A DNA stretch of 6,329 nucleotides from Pseudomonadota bacterium (GTDB taxonomy: Bacteria > Pseudomonadota > Gammaproteobacteria > Burkholderiales > Burkholderiaceae_C). A model generated the notes under the pieces. The model was not told the DNA's origin. It did not search any database and saw only the letters and a program-made list of their open reading frames with translations. Location: NCBI GenBank assembly GCA_023438115.1, contig JAEZEB010000099.1, forward strand, positions 1 to 6,329, in the 5' to 3' direction. Each line of letters begins with the position of its first letter. Position 1 is the first letter of the stretch. Below, in pieces: positions 1 through 5,456 of this stretch. The translations under genes and the position numbers were made by a program.

Positions 1-17
1 TGGGCGGGGCCGGGGGG

Positions 18-53
18 GGCGCCCCCTCGTGGGGGAGGCGCCGCAGGCGCTTC
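18..53. terminator. GC-rich hairpin cluster downstream of dctM, possible terminator
   Basis: Two short perfect hairpins lie directly after the dctM stop in the direction of leftward transcription. One is GCGCC-GCA-GGCGC at 38-50. The other is CCCCC-TCGT-GGGGG at 22-35. The palindrome GGCGCC occurs at both 18-23 and 37-42, so alternative pairings are possible. There is no T-tract on either strand, so this is not a classic intrinsic terminator. It could be a GC-only or Rho-assisted 3' end, an mRNA 3' stabiliser, or simply the kind of GC-rich intergenic repeat common in high-GC betaproteobacteria. Nothing coding is seen in 1-62. Confidence 0.35.
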
Positions 54-62
54 GGGGGTGGG

Positions 63-1475
63 TCAGTAAAACATCTTCGGCAACCACAGGACGGCGTTGG
101 GCAGGTACGTGATCAGCGCCAGCGACACCAGCAGCGGCAGCAGCCACGGCAGGATCGCCATCGTGGTCTTCTCCACCGACAGCTTCGCGATCCGCGCCAG
201 CACGAACAGCACCATGCCCATCGGCGGATGCAGCAGGCCGATCATCAGGTTCAGCACCATCACCAGGCCGAAGTGCACGAGGTCGATGCCCAGCTGGTTG
301 CAGATCGGCACCAGGATGGGCACGAGGATGGTGATGGCGGCCGTCGGCTCCAGGAAGCAGCCCACGAACAGCATCAGCAGGTTGGCCAGCAGCAGGAACA
401 CCCACTGCTCCTGCGTGAAGGACAGCACCCAGCTGGAGATCGCGGCCGTCACGCCCGTGGCGGTGAGCATCCAGCCGAAGATGCTGGCGGCCGCCACGAT
501 GAACAGCACCGTCGCCGTGGTCTCCACCGTGTCCAGGCAGACCTTGACGAACATCTTCCAGCTCAGGGTGCCGTACCAGAAGAAGCCGAGCGCCATCGCC
601 CACAGGCTGGCGGCGATCGCGCCTTCGGTGGGCGTGAACACGCCGGTGGTCATGCCGCCGATCAGCAGCACGGGGGTCATGATCGGCAGCACGGCCTGGA
701 AGCGAAAGATGCGGTCCAGGATGAACAGCACCACGGTGCCGCCCAGCACCGTCAGCTGCGGATGCAGGCCCGCCTTGGCGATCAGCAGCCACAGGGTGAC
801 GGGCCACGCGACCACGACGGCGGTTTCCGCCAGCGCCTTGCTCACGCGCGACCACTCGAAGCGCACGTCGCCGCCCCAGCCGTTGCGGTGGGCGAACCAG
901 GCCACGGTGAGCATCATCAGGCCCGCCATGAGCATGCCCGGCAGAATGCCCGCGAGGAACAGCGCGCCCACGCTGACGTTGGCCATCATCCCGTAGATCA
1001 CGAAGGGCAGGCTGGGGGGGATGATCGGGCCGAGCGTTGCCGACGCCGCCGTCACGCCCACCGCGAACTCCGTCGCGTAGCCGTGGTCCTTCATGGCCTT
1101 GATCTCGATCGTGCCCAGGCCGGCCGCGTCGGCGATCGCCGCGCCGCTCATGCCCGCGAACACCACCGAGCCCACCACGTTCACGTGGCCGAGGCCGCCC
1201 TTGAGCCAGCCGACCAGCGCGAGCGCGTAGTTGTAGATGCGGTTGGTGATGCCGGCGTTGTTCATCAGGTTGCCGGCCAGGATGAAGAAGGGCACGGCCA
1301 GCAGCGGGAAGCTGTCGATGCCGCTCACCATCCGGTGGATCACCACGAAGGAGGGCAGGGAGCCCGTGCCGCTGACGTGCACGCTCCACAGGATGTAGAC
1401 GAGGGCGGAGCCGGCCATGGCGATCGCCACCGGCAGGCCGCCGCCCATGAGGAAGAGGAACAGGACCTTGAGCAT
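63..1475 (-). CDS. dctM: TRAP transporter large permease, DctM family
   Basis: This 470-residue, very hydrophobic inner-membrane protein is the large subunit of a tripartite ATP-independent periplasmic (TRAP) transporter, the part that carries substrate with the driving cation. DctM-type motifs are visible: the small-residue stretch AGMSGAAIADAAGLG (107-121), PPSLPF (153-158), GVFTPTEGA (278-286) and LEPTAAITILVPILVP (375-390). The segment at about 217-260 contains two extra hydrophobic stretches before the GGMTTGVFTPTE motif. It probably explains why the protein is longer than the roughly 425-residue family norm. The ATG at 1475 starts 15 nt after the dctQ stop and is preceded by a weak AAGG about 6 nt upstream. 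The gene ends the leftward operon. The family is certain; the substrate cannot be read from this subunit. Confidence 0.95.
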   Translation of the reverse strand: MLKVLFLFLMGGGLPVAIAMAGSALVYILWSVHVSGTGSLPSFVVIHRMVSGIDSFPLLAVPFFILAGNLMNNAGITNRIYNYALALVGWLKGGLGHVNVVGSVVFAGMSGAAIADAAGLGTIEIKAMKDHGYATEFAVGVTAASATLGPIIPPSLPFVIYGMMANVSVGALFLAGILPGMLMAGLMMLTVAWFAHRNGWGGDVRFEWSRVSKALAETAVVVAWPVTLWLLIAKAGLHPQLTVLGGTVVLFILDRIFRFQAVLPIMTPVLLIGGMTTGVFTPTEGAIAASLWAMALGFFWYGTLSWKMFVKVCLDTVETTATVLFIVAAASIFGWMLTATGVTAAISSWVLSFTQEQWVFLLLANLLMLFVGCFLEPTAAITILVPILVPICNQLGIDLVHFGLVMVLNLMIGLLHPPMGMVLFVLARIAKLSVEKTTMAILPWLLPLLVSLALITYLPNAVLWLPKMFY

Positions 1476-1490
1476 GCGCAGCCTTGGTGT

Positions 1491-2111
1491 TCAGTCGTCG
1501 GTCATCTCGGTCATCGGCCGCTCCAGCACCGTCCAGCCGCGCTGCCAGTGGCGGCGGGCGACGCCGATGGAACGCACGGTCATCATCGCGAAGCCGACGA
1601 GCGCCGTGGCGTAGACCCAGTTCATGGGGAGGTCGACCATCGTCATGCGCGCGTTGCTGCCCAGGCGCAGCATCATCATCACGGTCAGCACCACGGCGGC
1701 GCCGAAGAACGCGATGCGCAGGACGTCGACCAGCGTGGCCATCACGCGCGCCAGGCGGTGCGGCATGTAGCGGTAGAGGAAATCCACCTGGATGTGGTTG
1801 TTCTTCACCACGCCGATGGTCGCGCCGATGAACACGGTGGCGATCAGCAGGTAGCGGGCGATCTCCTCGGTCCAGGCCGCGGAGTCGTTCAGCACGTAGC
1901 GCGTGACGAACTGGTAGACGACCACGGCGCCCAGGGTCCAGAAGATGCCCAGCGCGACCCAGGCCTCCCAGGGCGTGCCCGAGAGGTCGACCGCCTCGTC
2001 CTGCGCGTGGAACTCGCCGTCCTCGCCCAGCACGTCGTGGGGCATGTCGTCCAGGGACGACCGTCCCGCGCCGCCGGGCGCCTGCGCGATGTCGGTGGCG
2101 GCCGTGTTCAT
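1491..2111 (-). CDS. dctQ: TRAP transporter small permease, DctQ family
   Basis: This 206-residue inner-membrane protein is the small TRAP subunit that pairs with DctM and helps dock the solute-binding protein. Four hydrophobic segments are visible at about 49-68, 86-103, 123-147 and 163-181. Typical DctQ motifs are AWTEEIAR (79-86) and HIQVDFL (106-112). The ATG shares one base with the dctP stop (TGATG at 2113-2109). No convincing Shine-Dalgarno sequence precedes it, so translation probably depends on termination of dctP. The first roughly 45 residues form an acidic, hydrophilic tail before TM1, longer than usual. An internal Met23 start (position 2045) would remove half of it but has no better ribosome site. 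The family call is secure; the exact start is less so. Confidence 0.92.
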   Translation of the reverse strand: MNTAATDIAQAPGGAGRSSLDDMPHDVLGEDGEFHAQDEAVDLSGTPWEAWVALGIFWTLGAVVVYQFVTRYVLNDSAAWTEEIARYLLIATVFIGATIGVVKNNHIQVDFLYRYMPHRLARVMATLVDVLRIAFFGAAVVLTVMMMLRLGSNARMTMVDLPMNWVYATALVGFAMMTVRSIGVARRHWQRGWTVLERPMTEMTDD

Positions 2112-3088
2112 CACTGGATGGCGATGATGCGGTCCCAGTCCTTCTTGTCCAGCTTCATGGACTCGAAGGAGATGTTCTTCAGCACGTGCTGCTGGAAGGC
2201 CTTGCGGTCCACCTCCACCACGTTGTTGCCCTTCTTCCGGAACTCCTCCACCAGCTCGCCTTCGCGCTTGCGGATGTCGTTGGTGGCGCGCTCGGCGGCC
2301 TCCTGCGTCACCTCCGCCAGGATCTTCTGCTCCGCCGGCGTCAGCTTGCCCATGAGCGTGGGCGAGATCACCGTCAGCAGCGCGTCGGCGATGTGGCCGG
2401 TGAGGATGATGTTCTTCTGCACCTCGAAGAACTTCTTGGCCTCGATGGTGGGCAGCGGATTCTCCTGCGCGTCGACGGTGCCGTTCTGCAGCGCGAGGTA
2501 GACCTCGGCGAAGGCGATCGGCGTCGGGTTGGCGCCGCAGGCGCGCGGCAGCGCGGTGTAGGCGGGTGCGTCGGGCACGCGCATCTTCAGGCCCTTCATC
2601 TGCTCGCAGCTGGTGAACAGCTTGTTGCTGGTGGCGTGGCGCGCGCCGTAGTAGGTGAGGGCGGTCACGGTGTTGCCGGTGGCCTTCTTGTAGCCCTCGG
2701 TCAGCTCCTTGAACACGTCGCTCTTGCTGTACTTGATCACGTGGTCCGCGTCGCGGAAGGTGAAGGGGTAGTAGCTCACCGCCAGGCGCGGGAAGGACGT
2801 GGCCGCGAAGGAGGCACCGGTGAGGATGATGTCCACCGTGCCCAGCTGCAGGCCCTGGTTGATCTCGCTTTCCTTGCCCAGGCTGGAGGCCGGGAAGACC
2901 TGGATCTCGTACTTGCCGTTGGTGCGCTTCTTGAATTCCTCGCCCGCCCACACCGACCACTTGTGGTACGGCTCGGAGGTCTCGTACACGTGCGCCCACT
3001 TCAGCTTGGTCTGGGCGTGCACCGGCGCCGCGGCGGCAGCCGCCAGCGCGCAGGCGGCGAGGACTTTCAGGGTCAGGCGTTTGCTCAT
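2111..3088 (-). CDS. dctP: TRAP transporter periplasmic solute-binding protein, DctP family
   Basis: This 325-residue protein captures the substrate in the periplasm and delivers it to DctQM. Residues 1-25 form a Sec signal peptide: MSKR, a long Leu/Ala core, then a VHA-Q cleavage site. The mature part shows DctP features: KLKWAH at the start, PASSLGKESE (66-75), a KMRVPDAPAY segment (168-177) and AQENPLPTI (207-215). Arg150, Arg170 and Asn210 have the same spacing as the carboxylate-contacting Arg/Arg/Asn set known from SiaP-type proteins, so an acidic ligand is expected. Two cysteines (160, 184) remain after cleavage. The ATG at 3088 was chosen because AAGGAG lies 7 nt upstream and the signal peptide starts there; the in-frame upstream sequence to 3268 is inside the regulator gene. 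The start overlaps the regulator stop by ATGA. The ligand, perhaps a sugar acid, is inferred from the neighbours. Confidence 0.95.
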   Translation of the reverse strand: MSKRLTLKVLAACALAAAAAAPVHAQTKLKWAHVYETSEPYHKWSVWAGEEFKKRTNGKYEIQVFPASSLGKESEINQGLQLGTVDIILTGASFAATSFPRLAVSYYPFTFRDADHVIKYSKSDVFKELTEGYKKATGNTVTALTYYGARHATSNKLFTSCEQMKGLKMRVPDAPAYTALPRACGANPTPIAFAEVYLALQNGTVDAQENPLPTIEAKKFFEVQKNIILTGHIADALLTVISPTLMGKLTPAEQKILAEVTQEAAERATNDIRKREGELVEEFRKKGNNVVEVDRKAFQQHVLKNISFESMKLDKKDWDRIIAIQ

Positions 3089-3834
3089 GGCTTGTCTCCT
3101 TGGTGGGATGGTGGCTGGCGTGAGGGATCGTTGGCGCGGCGCCAGCTCGCGCTGAAACGGGTGTAGGCCTTCCGCAGGTGGTCGCGCATCGCGGCGCGCG
3201 CGCCCTCGGCGTCGCGTCCGCGGATCGCGTCCAGCACGGCCTGGTGCTCCACCAGCGCGCGCTGCCACGAGGGCGGGTTCTCGAAGTGGTCGCCGAGCCG
3301 CTCGGAGATCGGCCCGCGGCGCGCGTGCCAGTAGCCGCGCACGGTGTCGCCCAGCACCTCGTTGCCGCAGGCGCTGGCGATGGCGTTGTGGAAGGCCTCG
3401 TCGCCACCGCGCGGCACCATGCCGGCGCCGGCCTCGTCCTCCATCCGCGCGAGCGCGCTGGCGATGGCCGCGACCTCCGTCTTGCGCGCGTGCCGTGCCG
3501 CGAGCGCCGCCACTTCCCCTTCGACGAGCTCGCGCGCCTGCATCAGCTCCAGCGGGCCCCAGTCGGTGCCGCTGCCGTTGCCGTTGGCCGGCGCGCGGGA
3601 GCGGCTGCGGCGCCTGGGCGGCTGCACGTAGATGCCGGAGCCCGTGCGCACCTCCACCCAGCCCTCGACCTCCAGCGCGATGAGCGCCTCGCGCACCGAG
3701 GGGCGGCTCACGCCGAGCTGCCGCGCGAGGTCGCGCTCGGCGGGCAGGCGCTCGCCGGCGCCGAAGGCGCCCTGCGCGATCAGGCCGCGCAGCTGCTCCG
3801 CGATCTGGCGGTACAGGCGGTTGGATTCCGACAT
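3085..3834 (-). CDS. GntR-family transcriptional regulator, FadR/FCD subfamily
   Basis: This 249-residue cytoplasmic DNA-binding protein has an N-terminal winged helix-turn-helix at about 5-72, including GERLPAERDLARQLGVSRPS (27-46) and the wing GWVEVRTGSGIYV (58-70). A basic, Gly/Asn-rich linker (about 72-92, with RRRSRSR) leads to an all-helical FCD effector domain. Asp145, His149, His197 and His219 fit the FCD metal-ligand pattern (DxxxH, then two later histidines), which usually helps bind a carboxylate effector. It is the first gene of the leftward operon and overlaps dctP by ATGA, so it is probably autoregulated. It likely represses both divergent operons from the site at 3860-3876. No clear Shine-Dalgarno sequence precedes the ATG at 3834, suggesting low expression. 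The effector is inferred to be the transported acid or a pathway intermediate. Confidence 0.93.
   Translation of the reverse strand: MSESNRLYRQIAEQLRGLIAQGAFGAGERLPAERDLARQLGVSRPSVREALIALEVEGWVEVRTGSGIYVQPPRRRSRSRAPANGNGSGTDWGPLELMQARELVEGEVAALAARHARKTEVAAIASALARMEDEAGAGMVPRGGDEAFHNAIASACGNEVLGDTVRGYWHARRGPISERLGDHFENPPSWQRALVEHQAVLDAIRGRDAEGARAAMRDHLRKAYTRFSASWRRANDPSRQPPSHQGDKP
3096..3101 (-). promoter_or_regulatory. Ribosome binding site of dctP
   Basis: On the minus strand AAGGAG sits 7 nt before the ATG at 3088, inside the 3' end of the regulator gene. It fixes the dctP start. It is also the strongest ribosome site of the leftward operon, which would let the abundant binding protein be made at higher levels than the regulator upstream and the permeases downstream. 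Confidence 0.8.
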
Positions 3835-3924
3835 GGGCTAGGGTGGGTCCCGATGAGGCAACTGGTCAGGCCAATTACTATCCGGCCCGTGGCAAACCGG
3901 CCGCATCGGGGTGATCCCTAGCCC
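3835..3924. repeat. Interrupted inverted repeat bracketing the operator
   Basis: The arms are 3835-3859 and 3900-3924. Each reads, going inward from its gene, GGGCTAGGG, five unmatched bases, CCCGATG, one unmatched base, then GGC. That gives 19 of 25 identical positions with no gaps. The left arm touches the regulator start codon, and the right arm ends 10 nt before the ribosome site of the first dehydrogenase. The axis of symmetry (between 3879 and 3880) does not coincide with the operator centre (3868). Each arm also contains its own GGG-N5-CCC dyad, so this may be two copies of a protein-binding site facing opposite genes rather than an RNA hairpin. Confidence 0.65.
3860..3876. promoter_or_regulatory. 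Putative GntR/FadR-type operator
   Basis: AACTGGTCAGGCCAATT is a 17-bp imperfect palindrome centred on 3868, with 6 of 8 arm positions matching. It closely resembles the FadR-subfamily pattern TGGTC-N-GACCA. Its place in the only AT-richer part of the divergent gap, touching -10-like sequences on both strands, suits a repressor of both operons. The adjacent FadR-type regulator is the obvious ligand. The match to the pattern is seen directly; binding is inferred. Confidence 0.7.
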
Positions 3925-3934
3925 GGCCCGAATC

Positions 3935-3940
3935 AAGGAG
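3935..3940 (+). promoter_or_regulatory. Ribosome binding site of the first dehydrogenase
   Basis: AAGGAG lies 6 nt before a GTG at 3947 and decides the start. The in-frame GTG at 3911 lies inside the inverted-repeat arm, has no ribosome site, and would add 12 residues (IPSPARIKEPA-like) that do not fit the usual short-chain dehydrogenase N-terminus. Confidence 0.8.
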
Positions 3941-3946
3941 CCCGCA

Positions 3947-4693
3947 GTGCGACTGAAGAACAAGACTGCCCTCGTCACCGCCGCCGGCCAGGGCATTGGC
4001 CGCGCGAGCGCGCTCGCGCTGGCCGCCGAAGGCGCGCAGGTCTGGGCGACGGACGTGAATCCGCGGCTGCTGGACACCTACGACGGGGTGCCCGGCATCC
4101 GCTGCGTGCAGCTCGACGTGCTGGACAAGGCGGCGATCGCGCGCGTGGTCGCCGGCATGCCCGCCATCGACGTGCTGTTCAACTGCGCCGGTTTCGTGCA
4201 CGGCGGCACGGTGCTGCAGGCGACGGACGAGGAGTGGAGCTTCGCGCTCGACCTCAACGTGCGCGCGCAGTTCTGGGCCATCCAGGCCGCGCTGCCGCGC
4301 ATGCTGCGCAACGACGGCGGCCGGGGCCGCGGCAGCATCATCAACATGGCCAGCGTGTGCAGCAGCATCAAGGGCCTGCCCAACCGCTTCATCTACGGCA
4401 CCACCAAGGCGGCCGTGATCGGGCTGACCAAGAGCGTGGCCGCCGACTACGTGGCGCAGGGCATCCGCTGCAACGCGATCTGCCCCGGCACCGTGGACAC
4501 GCCTTCGCTGCAGGACCGGATCAACGCCAACGAGGATCCCGTGGCCGCGCGCGCCGCCTTCGTCGCGCGCCAGCCCATGGGGCGCCTTGCAACCGCCGAG
4601 GAGATCGCGCCGCTGGTGGTGTACCTGGCGGCGGACGAATCGCAGTTCGTGACCGGCCAGGCCTACGCCGTCGATGGAGGGATCACGCTATGA
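3947..4693 (+). CDS. SDR oxidoreductase, DHRS6 / 2-keto-3-deoxy-L-fuconate 4-dehydrogenase-like
   Basis: This 248-residue cytosolic classical short-chain dehydrogenase has the cofactor loop TAAGQGIG (11-18), an acidic residue at the end of strand 2 (Asp36) favouring NAD(H), LDV (56-58), NCAG (79-82) and the catalytic set Asn104, Ser136, Tyr150, Lys154. The stretches FNCAGFVHGGTVL, TTKAAVIGLTKSVAADY, QGIRCN and CPGTVDTPSLQ resemble human DHRS6 and the bacterial 2-keto-3-deoxy-L-fuconate dehydrogenases. Arg147, Arg191 and Arg208 fall where DHRS6 has its substrate-carboxylate arginines. The likely reaction is oxidation of C4 of a 2-keto-3-deoxy sugar acid to the 2,4-diketo acid, feeding the hydrolase at the end of the operon. 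A Gly/Arg-rich loop (124-129) appears inserted before strand 5. GTG start. The exact sugar acid, or a 3-hydroxybutyrate-type role, is open. Confidence 0.85.
   Translation: MRLKNKTALVTAAGQGIGRASALALAAEGAQVWATDVNPRLLDTYDGVPGIRCVQLDVLDKAAIARVVAGMPAIDVLFNCAGFVHGGTVLQATDEEWSFALDLNVRAQFWAIQAALPRMLRNDGGRGRGSIINMASVCSSIKGLPNRFIYGTTKAAVIGLTKSVAADYVAQGIRCNAICPGTVDTPSLQDRINANEDPVAARAAFVARQPMGRLATAEEIAPLVVYLAADESQFVTGQAYAVDGGITL
4676..4680 (+). promoter_or_regulatory. Ribosome binding site of the second dehydrogenase
   Basis: GGAGG lies 9 nt before the ATG at 4690, inside the codons for the DGG motif near the end of the first dehydrogenase. Together with the ATGA stop/start overlap it supports coupled translation and fixes the start at 4690. 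Confidence 0.7.
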
Positions 4694-5436
4694 ACCAGCT
4701 CGATTTCCAGGGCCGGCATGCCGTCGTCACCGGCGGCGCGACCGGTCTGGGCTATGCGATCGCGCAGCGCCTCGTCGCGTCCGGCGGCAGCGTCAGCCTG
4801 TGGGACCGCGATCTCACGCTCGGCCGGCAGGCCGCGGAACGCCTGGGCGAAGGCTGCGGCTTCGTGCAGGTGGACGTGCGCGACGCGACCTCGGTGCGCG
4901 AGGCGCTCGAGTCCACCGTGCGGCGCTCGCAGCGCATCGACGCGCTCGTCAACAGCGCCGGCATCACGGGGCCGAACACCAGGCTGTGGGACTATCCGCC
5001 CGGAGACTGGAAGGACGTCTTCGACGTCAACGTGCACGGCCTGTTCCTGTGCTGCCGCGAGGTGGTGCCGGCGATGCGGCAGGCGGGCTACGGCCGCATC
5101 GTCAACATCGCGTCCGTGGCCGGCAAGGACGGCAACCCGAACGCGAGCGCCTACAGTGCGAGCAAGGCCGCCGTGATCGCGCTGACCAAGTCGCTCGGCA
5201 AGGAACTCGCCGACACCGGCGTGCGCGTGAACTGCGTGACGCCGGCTGCGGTGAAGACGGCGATCTTCGACCAGATGACGGAAGCCCACATCCAGTTCAT
5301 GCTGTCGAAGATCCCCATGGGCCGCTTCGGCACGCCGGAGGAAGTGGCGGCGCTGGTCGGCTGGCTGTGCACCGAGGAGTGCTCGTTTTCCACCGGCGCC
5401 GTGTTCGACCTGTCCGGCGGCCGCTCCACCTACTGA
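4690..5436 (+). CDS. SDR-family oxidoreductase, probable sugar or sugar-acid dehydrogenase
   Basis: This second 248-residue classical short-chain dehydrogenase overlaps the first by ATGA. It has the cofactor loop TGGATGLG (14-21), Asp39 at the end of strand 2 (NAD(H) preference), VDV (61-63), NSAG (88-91) and the catalytic set Asn114, Ser142, Tyr155, Lys159. The C-terminus carries the usual PMGRFGTPEEVA and STGAVFDLSGG segments. It is clearly diverged from the first dehydrogenase, so this is not a recent duplication despite equal length. It lacks the DHRS6-like arginine pattern. It resembles FabG-like enzymes often called 3-oxoacyl-ACP reductase, but the setting argues for catabolism: oxidation of the sugar or sugar acid at another carbon, or epimerisation through a keto intermediate. 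The family is secure; the substrate is unknown. Confidence 0.85.
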   Translation: MNQLDFQGRHAVVTGGATGLGYAIAQRLVASGGSVSLWDRDLTLGRQAAERLGEGCGFVQVDVRDATSVREALESTVRRSQRIDALVNSAGITGPNTRLWDYPPGDWKDVFDVNVHGLFLCCREVVPAMRQAGYGRIVNIASVAGKDGNPNASAYSASKAAVIALTKSLGKELADTGVRVNCVTPAAVKTAIFDQMTEAHIQFMLSKIPMGRFGTPEEVAALVGWLCTEECSFSTGAVFDLSGGRSTY

Positions 5437-5443
5437 CCACAAG

Positions 5444-5449
5444 AAGGAA
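5444..5449 (+). promoter_or_regulatory. Ribosome binding site of the FAH-family gene
   Basis: AAGGAA lies 7 nt before the ATG at 5457, in the 20-nt gap after the second dehydrogenase stop. It sets the start at 5457, which matches the MKLVRYG-type N-terminus normal for this family. Confidence 0.75.
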
Positions 5450-5456
5450 ACCAACG

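Larger units (their letters stand above)
3835..3946. promoter_or_regulatory. Divergent control region between the two operons
   Basis: This 112-bp gap separates the start codons of the regulator (minus) and the first dehydrogenase (plus), so both promoters must lie here or extend into the genes. The only AT-richer stretch is about 3860-3881 and contains the putative operator. Immediately after it, TACTAT (3876-3881) is a 4-of-6 match to a -10 hexamer for the rightward operon, and the minus strand reads TAGTAAT at 3880-3874. No good -35 hexamer is found at proper spacing on either strand, so the promoters are not pinned down and may be weak or depend on an activator. Confidence 0.55.

Noticed and set aside
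228..2501. A 757-codon open frame on the plus strand opposite dctM, dctQ and dctP
   Set aside because: Its translation is His/Gln/Arg/Asp-rich low-complexity sequence with no recognisable fold, and it lies antisense to three clearly conserved genes. It is a codon-bias shadow of high-GC DNA.
3089..3268. A 60-residue N-terminal extension of DctP
   Set aside because: It lies inside the regulator gene, is Arg-rich, and would bury the signal peptide. The ATG at 3088 has a strong ribosome site and begins the signal peptide.
2112..3407. A 5' extension that would make the DctQ frame 638 residues long
   Set aside because: The part upstream of 2111 is a shifted-frame reading of dctP and the regulator, full of Arg/Gly/His, with no domain. 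DctQ starts at 2111 by homology and by the stop/start overlap.
3876..3881. TACTAT as a firm -10 box for the rightward operon
   Set aside because: It matches only 4 of 6 consensus bases and has no acceptable -35 at 16-18 bp spacing, so it is mentioned within the control region rather than listed as a promoter.
3178..3921. A 247-codon plus-strand frame opposite the regulator
   Set aside because: It mirrors the regulator's codons, has no recognisable motif, and would run through the divergent promoter.
3911..3946. An upstream GTG start for the first dehydrogenase
   Set aside because: No ribosome site precedes it, it lies in the inverted-repeat arm, and the added residues do not match family N-termini. 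The GTG at 3947 has AAGGAG 6 nt upstream.
3947..5436. Recent tandem duplication producing the two 248-residue dehydrogenases
   Set aside because: The equal length is coincidental: cofactor loops, active-site spacing (Ser to Tyr 14 versus 13) and most of the sequence differ, so they are distant SDR relatives brought together.
4663..5454. A 263-codon minus-strand frame opposite the second dehydrogenase
   Set aside because: Its composition is His/Arg/Ala-rich with no motifs, and it lies opposite a complete SDR gene with every catalytic residue present.
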